DNA of 49,177 nucleotides from the NCBI RefSeq assembly GCF_003953935.1, contig NZ_RXLQ01000028.1:1-49177 (forward strand), given 5' to 3'. Source of the stretch: Massilia atriviolacea (lineage in GTDB: Bacteria; Pseudomonadota; Gammaproteobacteria; Burkholderiales; Burkholderiaceae_D). The position numbers and the translations under genes are program-made. Shown here in pieces: positions 18,099 through 26,752 of this stretch (position 1 is the first letter of the stretch; the number at the start of each line of letters is the position of its first letter). Below the pieces are notes generated by a model. The model did no database searches and was not told the origin of the DNA. It saw nothing but the letters and a program-made list of their open reading frames with translations.

Positions 18099-19551
18099 CG
18101 CGCGCGTCGGCCAGGTCGGCGATGGTGCGCGCGACTTTCAGCACGCGGTGATAAGCGCGCGCGGACCAGTTCAGATGCAGCATGGCTTTGCGCAGCACCG
18201 CCTCGCCTGCTTTATCTGGCCGGCAATGCCGTTCCACTTCCCCCGTCATCAAGGCCTGGTTCTGCTTGCCCTGGCGCGCCAGCTGGCGCTGGTGGGCCAG
18301 CGCCACGCGCGCGGCGATGGCGCTGCTCGGTTCACCGTCGGCATCGGCCAGCAGGGTGTCCGGCTGCAGCGCCGCCACTTCGATTTGGATATCGATGCGG
18401 TCGAGCAGCGGCCCGGAAATGCGGCCCTGGTAACGCAGCACCGCGTCGCTGGTGCAATCGCACTTGCCCGATGGATGGCCGAGGAAGCCGCAGGGGCAGG
18501 GGTTCATCGCCGCGATCAATTGAAAGCGCGCCGGAAAGTCCGACTGGCGCGCCGCCCGCGAGATCGTGACCCGGCCCGATTCCATCGGCTGGCGCAGCAC
18601 TTCCAGCACGCGCCGGTCGAACTCGGGCAATTCGTCGAGGAACAGCACGCCGTAATGCGCGAGCGAAATTTCCCCAGGGCGCGGCACCGCCCCGCCGCCC
18701 ACCAGGGCCACGCCGGAAGTCGTGTGATGCGGGCTGCGAAACGGCCGCACCTTCCAGTTGTCCGCCGAAAAGCCGCCGGTGAGCGACTGCACCGCCGCCG
18801 ATTCCAGCGCTTCCTGGTCGCTCATGGGCGGCAGCAAACCGGGAAAGCGCGAGGCCAGCATGGTCTTGCCGGCGCCGGGCGGACCGACCATCAGCACGCT
18901 GTGGGCGCCCGCCGCCGCCACTTCCAGCGCGCGCTTGCTGGAGCGCTGGCCTTTGACATCGCAAAAATCCGGATAGACGGGCAGGTGGGCGAACGCACGC
19001 GGCTGGTGGCGGGCGAGGCGGCAGGCGTCGTCGCTGGCGGCAAAATGGGCGCATACCTGGAGCAGGGTGGCGGCCGGATAAATGACGGCCTCGGCCACCA
19101 GCGCCGCCTCGTCGGCATTGGCTTGCGGCAGGATGAAGCCGCGATGCCCGCCGGCTTCGCGCTGCATGGCAAAGGTGATCGCCAGCGCGCCCCGGATCGG
19201 GCGCAGCTCGCCCGACAAGGACAGTTCGCCGGCAAACTCGTAGCGTTCCAGTCCGCGCGACGGAATCTGGCCGGAGGCGGCCAGGATGCCGATCGCCATC
19301 GGCAAGTCGAAGCGCCCCGATTCCTTGGGCAGGTCGGCCGGGGCCAGGTTGACGGTGATGCGGCGCGCCGGGATCTGGAAGCCGGCGTTTTGCAGGGCGG
19401 CTTGCACGCGGTCTTTCGATTCGCGCACTTCGGCGTCGGGCAGGCCGACGATGGTGAACTTCGGCAAGCCGTTAGCGAGATGCACTTCGACGCTGACAGC
19501 GCGCGCTTCCATGCCGGCCAGGGCGCGGCTGCGTAAGACGGCGAGGCTCAT
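18037..19551 (-). CDS. comM: ComM/YifB family Mg-chelatase-like AAA+ helicase
   Basis: ComM is a hexameric branch-migration helicase that extends integration of DNA in natural transformation. The 504-aa protein has the N-terminal Lon-like domain (SVEVHLANGLPKFTIVGLPD). It then has the AAA+ core with Walker A GPPGAGKTML, Walker B VLFLDELPEF, the zinc-finger-like CPCGFLGH element, and the C-terminal Mg-chelatase domain (SARAYHRVLKVARTIADL). The start is at ATG 19551 (MSLAVLRSRALAG), the usual family start. In related genomes comM commonly sits next to ubiK; here ubiK is 15 kb away. Confidence 0.93.
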   Translation of the reverse strand: MSLAVLRSRALAGMEARAVSVEVHLANGLPKFTIVGLPDAEVRESKDRVQAALQNAGFQIPARRITVNLAPADLPKESGRFDLPMAIGILAASGQIPSRGLERYEFAGELSLSGELRPIRGALAITFAMQREAGGHRGFILPQANADEAALVAEAVIYPAATLLQVCAHFAASDDACRLARHQPRAFAHLPVYPDFCDVKGQRSSKRALEVAAAGAHSVLMVGPPGAGKTMLASRFPGLLPPMSDQEALESAAVQSLTGGFSADNWKVRPFRSPHHTTSGVALVGGGAVPRPGEISLAHYGVLFLDELPEFDRRVLEVLRQPMESGRVTISRAARQSDFPARFQLIAAMNPCPCGFLGHPSGKCDCTSDAVLRYQGRISGPLLDRIDIQIEVAALQPDTLLADADGEPSSAIAARVALAHQRQLARQGKQNQALMTGEVERHCRPDKAGEAVLRKAMLHLNWSARAYHRVLKVARTIADLADARVILADHVSEAIQLRRGLREP

Positions 19552-19985
19552 GGGATTCCTGATGAATGCGTGGAAGCGCCGATGGTGCAGCCTGCCGTGC
19601 CTGTTCCGTTTGATGCGAGCCAAAGGTGCGCGCGAGGATCGCCGATGTGGGCATTCTGGCCGGCATTGCTCGATGCAAGCACAAGCTCAGCCTCATACGG
19701 CTTTCTGCAGAATCGTCGATCTCAGCCCGTCAAACTGCACTACTTGATAGAACTTAACGTTGCTAGTACCGTTCCCAACTTGCGTATTTTCGCGCCACAG
19801 CCATTGGTGCCTAGGATAAAGTATCCTATCAAAAGTGCCGATCGCCCGCTACTAATGTAAAGCCATATGATGCATTCAAATTTTTAATCCCTGCTAGCAC
19901 TGCCATGGCTGAATTCGATTTAGCCTGCCCCTGTCCAAACTTGCACTCGGATACTCTGTCGCACAATCATACGAACGCGAATTGC
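19552..19985. other. Gene-free left flank of the AT-richer defence cassette
   Basis: The composition changes visibly from GC-rich near comM to AT-rich after about 19,740. One open frame (96 codons at 19570-19860) has no protein-like features. No tRNA, integrase or clear direct repeat marking an insertion edge was found. The region may contain the left boundary of an acquired segment. Confidence 0.4.
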
Positions 19986-21941
19986 CTATGCTCCCAGTAA
20001 GACGGCTGCCGTGTGAATCGCCTCAGGTTCAAAAAGTTCAAGCTGACGTATATGTACCTTTGCTTGCTCAACATCTGCCGTGAAGAGAACGACCGCTAAG
20101 TCTTTCAACGCCCTTGTGCAGCTCACATAAAATAGTCGGCGCGTTCGATCCACAGTTGTTTCTTCGCCTGCGGCAATGTGTTTTCGGTCGGTATCTGAGA
20201 GTTCTTTTAGACCTAGGTATTTTTCGTAGGAGAACTGGAAGTGAGTACTTTCGGCATCGTCCAAGACGACAAGCACTCTATTGAATTCGGCCCCTTTTAT
20301 GCCTTGCTGAGTCCAAAAAGGTGAACGTTCCGAAATATAGGTGTGGTATGCCAACAGCTGGTTAGCAGGACACGCTAAAAAAGCATCCATTGCGGCCAAT
20401 TCCTTGCCTGATTCATCGTCTTCGTCAACGTCGTCGTCAATGTCATTGGTCTCGTTTGAATCGGGCAGCATAGGCACAGGTGCATTCGGATCGAGGTACG
20501 AAACCAACGATGGGTCGAGGACTAGTAACTCAGAGTTATGTACCTGTTTCAGAAGGTCGCCGATCGTTGCGCCCGAATTCCCAGCGATACCTGCTGAGAT
20601 TGAAGCAACCAGATCGCCCAATTCTTTAAGTCGCTCAGCGACGCTCACCCCGACAAGGGAATCTTTGTCGAGAAGGGGGGAGTAAGCTCGGATCAGTTGC
20701 ATCACATCAAGCTGTCGACCACGGTTGTGAGCGATAGCGATGGGGATCAAAAATTTTACACATGGAGAAATTGGCCACGCGGAACCGTCTAGAAATCCAT
20801 CTTTGAATGCTGACGGAGCCTTGGAATTGAGCGCTGCGTAGAGGTCTCCAAATCCCAAGCGTCGTGCGGCCATCTGGTGAACAATAACGAGAAGCTTTAC
20901 TCGCTCTTGGTCATCATCCCCTGGTCGCCAATAATTATCTCCGGTTTGCGCCGCCATCCACTCGCGTACCAAAATCAAATTTGCGTCCCGCGTGTCGTCC
21001 GCAGGTAGAATGAAAAGATGTGCCGAACCTTCAGGGGTTGGAACGATGCCATCAGGACCTAGACGCTGACCAAGGGTTTGAACGAGGTCATCACCAGAAC
21101 GGCGAATGGAGTTCGCAAGATTCAGAACTTTCGTTGAGCACCGAAAGTTCTCTGGCTTCGGAATGTCAGCCCACTTGGCGCCTGCTTCAACCTGTCCAGA
21201 CCCCGTTGCGTAGATTCGTTGCATCGGATCGCCAAAAAAACCCAGACAAAATGTAACGCCGGGTTCACGCTCAACAGTCTTTAAAGCTTCGACGATCTCG
21301 GTAGTAGTGTCCTGGCTCTCGTCCACGAATACAAATGGAAACTGGCGCGCGAAAAGAGTTCGGAAGCGAGGGTGTTCGGCAATAAGATGGGGCACGAGTT
21401 TCAGAATATCATCATGTCCCAGAATGCCCTTTGCGTAGTTGCTGCCAGTTCCATACCGGAACACTTTGGCCGCCGCGATCCTCCCCGACTGTCGACGAAG
21501 GCGCTCTAAATCTCGAGTATCTTTGTCCTTCGTGCGCTGTTGAACCCTAGGACCATAGTCTTTCTGCTTTCCTTCAAGCGCCTCAATTTTTTCCACGATG
21601 CGTCTAGATACCCAGACACGAATGTCGTTCTGAAATGGCTTAACTAGCAGCCACATGAAGCTGTGGATTGTCGAGACGTGAACTAGGGGGTCACTGCCCA
21701 CGTCCCTCCATATCTCTCCGGCTGCAATCTCAGTATAAGTAATACAGGCAACTCGCTGACGCGTCTTCCTCAGCCTGCTTCCGTGCATGTGAATGACTGA
21801 TGAAAGGCCCTTGATGAGGGAAGTAGTTTTTCCGGAGCCAGCACCAGCCTTCATTATAAAGCTGCGCGGTGGAATATTTCCAAGGCAGTCTCGTAGTTCA
21901 ATGTCGGCCTGCGTGTCCGGCTTATTCGCCCGGCTACTCAT
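19986..21941 (-). CDS. UvrD/PcrA-like helicase, GajB-like partner of an OLD nuclease
   Basis: The 651-aa SF1 helicase has Walker A AGAGSGKTT (residues 32-40), motif Ia ITYTEIAAGEI, VSTIHSFMW, motif II VFVDESQDT (DESQD 207-211), motif III GFFGDPMQRIYA (237-244), FRCSTKVLNLANSIR, and C-terminal motifs V (IKGAEFNRVLVV) and VI (RRLFYVSCTRALKD). An acidic linker (DSNETNDIDDDVDEDDES) lies before motif V. It overlaps the upstream nuclease gene by 8 bp. A helicase of this type next to a class 2 OLD nuclease is the Gabija anti-phage arrangement. At 651 aa it is longer than the roughly 500-aa Gabija helicases I know. Confidence 0.85.
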   Translation of the reverse strand: MSSRANKPDTQADIELRDCLGNIPPRSFIMKAGAGSGKTTSLIKGLSSVIHMHGSRLRKTRQRVACITYTEIAAGEIWRDVGSDPLVHVSTIHSFMWLLVKPFQNDIRVWVSRRIVEKIEALEGKQKDYGPRVQQRTKDKDTRDLERLRRQSGRIAAAKVFRYGTGSNYAKGILGHDDILKLVPHLIAEHPRFRTLFARQFPFVFVDESQDTTTEIVEALKTVEREPGVTFCLGFFGDPMQRIYATGSGQVEAGAKWADIPKPENFRCSTKVLNLANSIRRSGDDLVQTLGQRLGPDGIVPTPEGSAHLFILPADDTRDANLILVREWMAAQTGDNYWRPGDDDQERVKLLVIVHQMAARRLGFGDLYAALNSKAPSAFKDGFLDGSAWPISPCVKFLIPIAIAHNRGRQLDVMQLIRAYSPLLDKDSLVGVSVAERLKELGDLVASISAGIAGNSGATIGDLLKQVHNSELLVLDPSLVSYLDPNAPVPMLPDSNETNDIDDDVDEDDESGKELAAMDAFLACPANQLLAYHTYISERSPFWTQQGIKGAEFNRVLVVLDDAESTHFQFSYEKYLGLKELSDTDRKHIAAGEETTVDRTRRLFYVSCTRALKDLAVVLFTADVEQAKVHIRQLELFEPEAIHTAAVLLGA

Positions 21942-24240
21942 GTTCGCCCCTTATCACGACGTCTTCTGCGATGAGAAGGGGCTCAGGAAGAACGGCCTCA
22001 AGTTCAATCCGCACTTCGTCCTTCAGCCAAACAAGTCCATCGCGGATATAAGCAGGAACGTTCCACGCAAGCTCGTCTTCAGTTAGAACCGCGAGAGCGA
22101 ATTTCGTCTTATCAAAATTTTTTCGGGAAACCTTCTCATGAAGAGCTTGGGCAAGCGCGACAGGACCCGCAGCTCCTCCTTTCACAATCAGGCCCAGAGG
22201 CTTCCTCGACATGGCTTGCGACCATGCCGGGTTTTCGAGACCAAAGTCCTCTTCTAGTGTACGCCCGCAGAGGGTTTCAGTCGCCCCGTTCCAAGTAATG
22301 GCTCGTTCAATTTGATAGACGACGCGAACCTTCGCATCGTCTCCAAGCACTTTAGTCTTGTCCGCTTCCGATGCGTTACGCAACTCTTCTATAGTGCGCT
22401 TTCCAGGAAGCCATTTAATGAGTGTTTGGTTCGACGTCGCAGCGCCCGGTTTACTGGGCAAACAGGCCTTGCCGTATTTTTTCTTCGGCACTGGGACCAC
22501 AGGCTTCCCCAATGGAGCATTGTTCTGGAAATGAATAGCGGCCTCTTCGTCTGCGTCGACTGGAACATAGAATTCCTCGACTTCCTCTTCATCTATGGCA
22601 TCGTCGGCCGCCGGTGTCACAAGGGTGACGCTATCAATGTCTGTAATAATCAGGGTCGTAAGACCCAGAAATTCAATAAGCGATTGGAAACGGTGGCCAA
22701 AGGCGCCGCCGACCTCTAAAATGCATAAGCAAGCTGATCGGAGAGGCTTTGCGACCTTCCGAATCATTATGGGTAGGAGCAATCTCTCAACATTGCCTTC
22801 AACGAGGATAGCTGCATCTGAGAAAAATAGATCGCAGTGAGTCAGTTTAAGATATCGTTCTAGGAAGTCACGATCATCTGGTTGTGCCTGATAAAACGCG
22901 GATAAATTCAGGACTTCCGTTATCTGCTCGTTGCCGACGTTCTTACGTCGGAAATAACGGATTGGCTTGAAGCCTAGCTCGTATAGGATATGTGGCGAGT
23001 GAGTAGTGATGACCATTTGACTACCGAAAATACTACCATCGTCACCCTCTACTTTCAAAAGCTCAAGAACATTTCGGATGAATACCTGTTGGAGCTGAGC
23101 GTGCAGATGGGCCTCTGGCTCCTCTACGAAAATCAGGTGCAGCGGAGGGCGATTTTCCATAGCCGCCCACCTAGCTTGCGCATCAAGAATCTCCACAACC
23201 ATATAGATCAGATTTTTGAAACCAAGCCCATTATAACTGTCGGGAAGTGTCGTGATGTCCTCGCCTTCACCTATCTGATAGTGGACCCGTGCGTCTTGAC
23301 TCATGACGTGGGCGGGGTCTAAGGCCGACATAATCTTCAGTCGCGGATTATTGATTCCCGGGTAACCAAGCTTGGCGAGCCTATCTAGCGTGGGTTTAAA
23401 TACCCCATCTAGATGAAGATTTAACGCTTGTTCTGATTCGAATAATGCCTTAAGTGCAGTGTGATCGTCTTGTCGCTGATTTAGGTTGCGCTTGTAGAAA
23501 CGACTCAGTCGTTTAGACAGATCTTCCGATCTGGCGCCAGCTTCAGGGTTAGGATCAGTAAGGTGCCGCTGAGCCCCTAGGTTGTCTATATGAATAAGCG
23601 ATTTTAAAATCGCCCCGCCGCCTGGTTCCCCACCTAATTCATCGGGAACATACTTGCCGATTTCGCAAAAATTCTCATCAAATTGGCTGCGGTCTAATAT
23701 GAAATAGCGTAACTCATATTCGCTCTTGAAATTGCGCTGGAGATAGTCTGTCATGCAACGAGGCCAGGGAACATATTGCGAATCGAGGGGGAGCTGCGCA
23801 GCTCGCTCAGTCCCTTTGGCCTTCGCCTCTTGATAGTTTTGAATAAGATTAGTAGCACTTCGAGCGGTCAGAGAGATTCGGATGCCAACCTTAGTTCCTT
23901 CCCACGCTGTACTTGGAAGCAAGGGAATTACTAGATAGAGGTCCGGCGCGTCAACCTCGAACCAGAGGTCAAGGTCTATGCTTGGAAGTGCAAAACCCTC
24001 GGGGATATTCGCGGCTAGGTTGATATTTGCAGCCTCGTCGAAAGTTTTCCAGCACGTAGAGCTGAAATCATAGAGGCTGAGACGATCCCTTCCTCCTGTG
24101 ACGAATGCATGGATGGCTTGAGTTGCTGACGTTTTTCCGCTGTTATTAGAACCTACAAATATTGAAATGTCGTCAGCCAGCTCAATATGAGCATCCTTCA
24201 ACCGTCGATAGTTTTTTAAGCGATATGAATGAAGGTGCAC
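21934..24240 (-). CDS. OLD-family ATPase/TOPRIM endonuclease, GajA-like
   Basis: The 768-aa protein joins an SMC/ABC-like ATPase to a TOPRIM nuclease. Visible motifs are Walker A FVGSNNSGKTS (30-38), signature YNGLGFKN (336-343), Walker B LIFVEEPEAHLH (369-380) and H-loop ITTHSPH (411-417). The TOPRIM part shows ILVEG (E481) and the TDID motif (D534, D536). The GTG start at 24240 has AGGAG 8 bp upstream. The helicase gene follows with an 8-bp overlap, so this is a class 2 OLD system. It is some 190 residues longer than the classical GajA. The extra length lies in the TOPRIM part, with an acidic insert at about 546-567. Lower GC content than the flanks suggests transfer. Confidence 0.88.
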   Translation of the reverse strand: MHLHSYRLKNYRRLKDAHIELADDISIFVGSNNSGKTSATQAIHAFVTGGRDRLSLYDFSSTCWKTFDEAANINLAANIPEGFALPSIDLDLWFEVDAPDLYLVIPLLPSTAWEGTKVGIRISLTARSATNLIQNYQEAKAKGTERAAQLPLDSQYVPWPRCMTDYLQRNFKSEYELRYFILDRSQFDENFCEIGKYVPDELGGEPGGGAILKSLIHIDNLGAQRHLTDPNPEAGARSEDLSKRLSRFYKRNLNQRQDDHTALKALFESEQALNLHLDGVFKPTLDRLAKLGYPGINNPRLKIMSALDPAHVMSQDARVHYQIGEGEDITTLPDSYNGLGFKNLIYMVVEILDAQARWAAMENRPPLHLIFVEEPEAHLHAQLQQVFIRNVLELLKVEGDDGSIFGSQMVITTHSPHILYELGFKPIRYFRRKNVGNEQITEVLNLSAFYQAQPDDRDFLERYLKLTHCDLFFSDAAILVEGNVERLLLPIMIRKVAKPLRSACLCILEVGGAFGHRFQSLIEFLGLTTLIITDIDSVTLVTPAADDAIDEEEVEEFYVPVDADEEAAIHFQNNAPLGKPVVPVPKKKYGKACLPSKPGAATSNQTLIKWLPGKRTIEELRNASEADKTKVLGDDAKVRVVYQIERAITWNGATETLCGRTLEEDFGLENPAWSQAMSRKPLGLIVKGGAAGPVALAQALHEKVSRKNFDKTKFALAVLTEDELAWNVPAYIRDGLVWLKDEVRIELEAVLPEPLLIAEDVVIRGEHE

Positions 24241-24740
24241 GAAAATATCTCCTAATTTTTTATTTTAATTGACTAATATATTTATCATGAGAAGCATTAA
24301 TTTAAGCCGCTGCCGGACAAAATCGGATTTGAAAAATTCTCAAATTTCTTGATGGGATTGCCTCTAATTTAGTTATTCTGCGCTCAACATCTGAGGTTGT
24401 AAACTACACTTTTCGAACAGGCTGTTGTTTTTCTATTTTGTGTGCGGGAGACCGATATTTTTCGATCTCCTTGACATTGGGCTTCATAACTGATACCGAG
24501 GTTGGAGTGGAAAAACTTATCACTACTCGAAGATGATGAAGTCATTTTAGTTGCAGAAATCTACGTCAAGATTATCTTGTACGGATTTCCATGCGGGAAT
24601 GCGTGAAGAGAAGACGTGCTTGTAGTTCTAGGAAAAGGCATTGCGAATTGAATTTCACCATCCCGATTTTTTCTCGCTATGCATGAAAGTGATAATGAGC
24701 GTGAATCTATTTAGTATGTGGTTTTCACAGCAATAACTTA
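24241..24740. other. AT-rich gene-free region upstream of the nuclease gene
   Basis: No coding frame or known RNA is recognisable on either strand. It contains the ribosome site of the nuclease gene (AGGAG on the minus strand at about 24249-24253) and must hold its promoter. One imperfect 8-bp hairpin, GGAGACCG/CGATCTCC, lies near 24447-24470. No reverse transcriptase is nearby, so a retron is not supported. Confidence 0.45.
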
Positions 24741-24890
24741 ATGCGTATTGACTGCTGTACAGCATGGCCGATGACCGAGGCCATTCCGAAGAAGGGGCGG
24801 CCGTATCCCAAGATCTCGTTCAAAAAGGCGCTTCGCTCGCTGGACGCAAGCGCGTTGGAACAGGCGTTCGACGATGGCTCGGGCGCATGA
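24741..24890 (+). CDS. Short ORF in front of a toxin stump, possible antitoxin remnant
   Basis: A 49-codon frame from ATG 24741 (alternative ATG 24771) ends in PKKGRPYPKISFKKALRSLD and ALEQAFDDGSGA. Its stop overlaps the start of a PIN-type toxin frame as ATGA, the layout of type II toxin-antitoxin pairs. It is too short for a full antitoxin and no DNA-binding fold is recognisable. It could be the tail of one whose start was lost. Confidence 0.4.
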   Translation: MRIDCCTAWPMTEAIPKKGRPYPKISFKKALRSLDASALEQAFDDGSGA

Positions 24891-25105
24891 AGTATATTCT
24901 GGACACGAACGTCTTTAGCAAGATGGCGCGGCAGCGCGCGAAGAATGCGAACAATCTGGCGATCGGATCGGTACCCGGCGGGATCGCCTTGACTCGACAT
25001 CTCATCGATGTTCGCCACAACGGGACCCGGGTGTTGAATTCCTGTAGCCATCCAGCCGCGCAATTCGACGACATGGAAACATCATTCGTAAGGCATTTTT
25101 GCTAA
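24887..25105 (+). pseudogene. Truncated PIN-domain (VapC-type) toxin
   Basis: The frame begins MKYILDTNVFSKM, the characteristic first strand of VapC ribonucleases with the first catalytic aspartate (LDTN). The remaining 60 residues do not continue as a PIN domain: no second acidic motif, and low-complexity junk to a stop at 25105. Functional VapC proteins have about 130 residues. It is probably the N-terminal stump left by a deletion at the right edge of the acquired segment. Confidence 0.5.
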
Positions 25106-25175
25106 CAGAAACCGACGCAGCTTGGCTGACAGGCCAGGTGTCATCCTGTTGTTCCTACCTTGAGAAGTTGACCCG

Positions 25176-25691
25176 ATGGCGCACGACCGTATTATTTTCC
25201 CCATGCCCGCCTCGTGCGAAGTCGTGTTCGACGTCTTTCACTACCATCACTGGCGCGCGCGCTGGGACAGCCTGGTATCGCACACCGAGCTCGATGGCGG
25301 CGCACCATGCCCGTCGGTCGGCGCGGTCAGTGCCAGCACCGGCGGCGGCCTGCTGCGCGCCCTGTCGATGCGCACCGAATTCGTCAGTTACCAGCGCCCG
25401 CGCCTGGCGGCGGCGCGCATGGTCGGCACGTCCTTTCCTTTTTCCAGGTGGGCGGCGTCGATGAAGCACGAGCGCGCGGCCGGCGGCGGTTCGCTGCTGA
25501 TCTACACCTACAACATCGAAGCCGGTCCGCGCCTGCTGCGCTGGCTGATCGAACCCGTGGTCCACCACGTGTTCCGGCGCCAGACCGTCAAGCGTTTCGC
25601 GCGCATGCATGCTTTCCTGTCGGCCCATGCCGCCGAGGTCGAAGCGTGGCAGCGCGCTTATCACGGCGCCCGATGCGGCGACCCGCTATAA
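25176..25691 (+). CDS. SRPBCC (START-like) fold protein
   Basis: The 171-aa product starts MAHDRIIFPMPASCEVVFDV, followed by HYHHWRARWDSLV. This is the typical helix-grip opening of polyketide cyclase/dehydrase-like SRPBCC proteins (phenylalanine-rich first strand, then an HxxWxxWD helix). A central GTSFPF strand and a C-terminal helix (RLLRWLIEPVVHHVFRRQTV) complete the fold. It probably binds a hydrophobic ligand. Ligand and role are unknown. GC content is back to the chromosomal level here. Confidence 0.75.
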   Translation: MAHDRIIFPMPASCEVVFDVFHYHHWRARWDSLVSHTELDGGAPCPSVGAVSASTGGGLLRALSMRTEFVSYQRPRLAAARMVGTSFPFSRWAASMKHERAAGGGSLLIYTYNIEAGPRLLRWLIEPVVHHVFRRQTVKRFARMHAFLSAHAAEVEAWQRAYHGARCGDPL

Positions 25692-25707
25692 GCGGAGCGT
25701 GCGACGC

Positions 25708-25736
25708 AAAAAAAGAGGTCCGGCGAACCGGACCTC
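25708..25736 (-). terminator. Intrinsic terminator of the terC gene
   Basis: Read leftward, a perfect 9-bp stem GAGGTCCGG/CCGGACCTC (25715-25723 and 25728-25736) closes on a TTCG tetraloop and is followed by seven T (A-tract 25708-25714 on the plus strand). UUCG loops are especially stable in RNA. It also separates terC from the convergent SRPBCC gene. Confidence 0.92.
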
Positions 25737-25759
25737 CTTGACTTCCCGCGTTTTACTGA

Positions 25760-26725
25760 TTACTTCTTGTCATCCTTGGGCGTGATGAACAGGCTGGCCA
25801 CACAGCTTGCCGTAATCAGCACCGCCACCACGGCCAGCGACGCTTGTACCGGCACGTGATACCACGGCATGATCAGCATTTTCGCGCCGATGAAGGTCAG
25901 TACCATGGCCAGGCCATACTTGAGCAAATGGAAGCGGTCGGCCACATCCACCAGCAGGAAGTACAGCGCCCGCAAGCCCAGGATAGCGAACATGTTCGAC
26001 GTGAACACGATGAACGGGTCGGTCGTGATGGCGAAGATCGCCGGAATCGAGTCGACCGCGAACACCAGGTCCGTCACTTCAATGAGCAGCAGCACCAGGA
26101 ACAGCGGCGTCACGTAGCGCAGTCCATCCTTGGCGACGAAAAACTTTTCGCCGTGATCGCCTTCGGCCACACGCAAGTGTTTGCGTGCGAAGCGCAGGAT
26201 CGGGTTGTTCGCCACATCCGGTTCCTCGTCGACCGCCACCAGCATGCGCAGGCCGGTAAAGAGCAGGAACGCGCCGAACAGATACAGTACCCAGCTGAAC
26301 TCGCTGACCACCCATGCACCCGCCGAGATCATGATTGCACGCATCACGATCGCCCCCAGCACGCCGTAGATCAGGACGCGGCGCTGGTATTGCTGCGGCA
26401 CCTGGAAGGCGGTAAAGATCAGCAGGAACACGAACACGTTATCGACCGACAGCGCTTTCTCGATCAGGTAGCCCGAGAAGAATTCCAGCGCTTTCTGGTC
26501 CGCGATCTCCGAACCGACCGTGCCCTTCAGGTACCACCACAGGCCGCCGTTAAACAGCAGCGCCAGGCTGACCCACACCGCCGACCAGGCGCCGGCCTCC
26601 TTGACGCTGACCTTGTGCGCCTTGTTGCCCCCGAATACGAACAGGTCGAGGGCCAGCATGACCAGCACGAAGCCGACGAATCCCGCCCACATGGGGGCGC
26701 TTGCAATAGTTTCTAATCCGTTCAT
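25760..26725 (-). CDS. TerC/Alx family integral membrane metal-homeostasis protein
   Basis: The 321-aa inner-membrane protein has nine or so hydrophobic segments and the conserved family motifs FFSGYLIEKALSVDNVFVFL and VTDLVFAVDSIPAIFAIT. The intramembrane acidic residues (DN and D in these motifs) are thought to carry metal. The family has been linked to Mn2+ export and tellurite resistance. I see no yybP-ykoY-like leader; only 27 bp separate it from the hibernation-factor gene, with which it is probably co-transcribed. Confidence 0.92.
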   Translation of the reverse strand: MNGLETIASAPMWAGFVGFVLVMLALDLFVFGGNKAHKVSVKEAGAWSAVWVSLALLFNGGLWWYLKGTVGSEIADQKALEFFSGYLIEKALSVDNVFVFLLIFTAFQVPQQYQRRVLIYGVLGAIVMRAIMISAGAWVVSEFSWVLYLFGAFLLFTGLRMLVAVDEEPDVANNPILRFARKHLRVAEGDHGEKFFVAKDGLRYVTPLFLVLLLIEVTDLVFAVDSIPAIFAITTDPFIVFTSNMFAILGLRALYFLLVDVADRFHLLKYGLAMVLTFIGAKMLIMPWYHVPVQASLAVVAVLITASCVASLFITPKDDKK

Positions 26726-26752
26726 AAAATGCTCTCAGTCATCGTTAGTCGC

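Noticed and set aside
24241-24740. Retron or other RNA-based defence element
   Set aside because: No reverse transcriptase gene is present and no msr/msd-like paired inverted repeats were seen.
24725-25063. 112-codon minus-strand frame over the toxin stump
   Set aside because: The plus strand carries a PIN-domain start with toxin-antitoxin style overlap; the minus frame has no recognisable feature.
19552-25175. Genomic island with integrase and attachment sites
   Set aside because: The composition shift is visible, but no integrase, tRNA or matching direct repeats were found at the edges.
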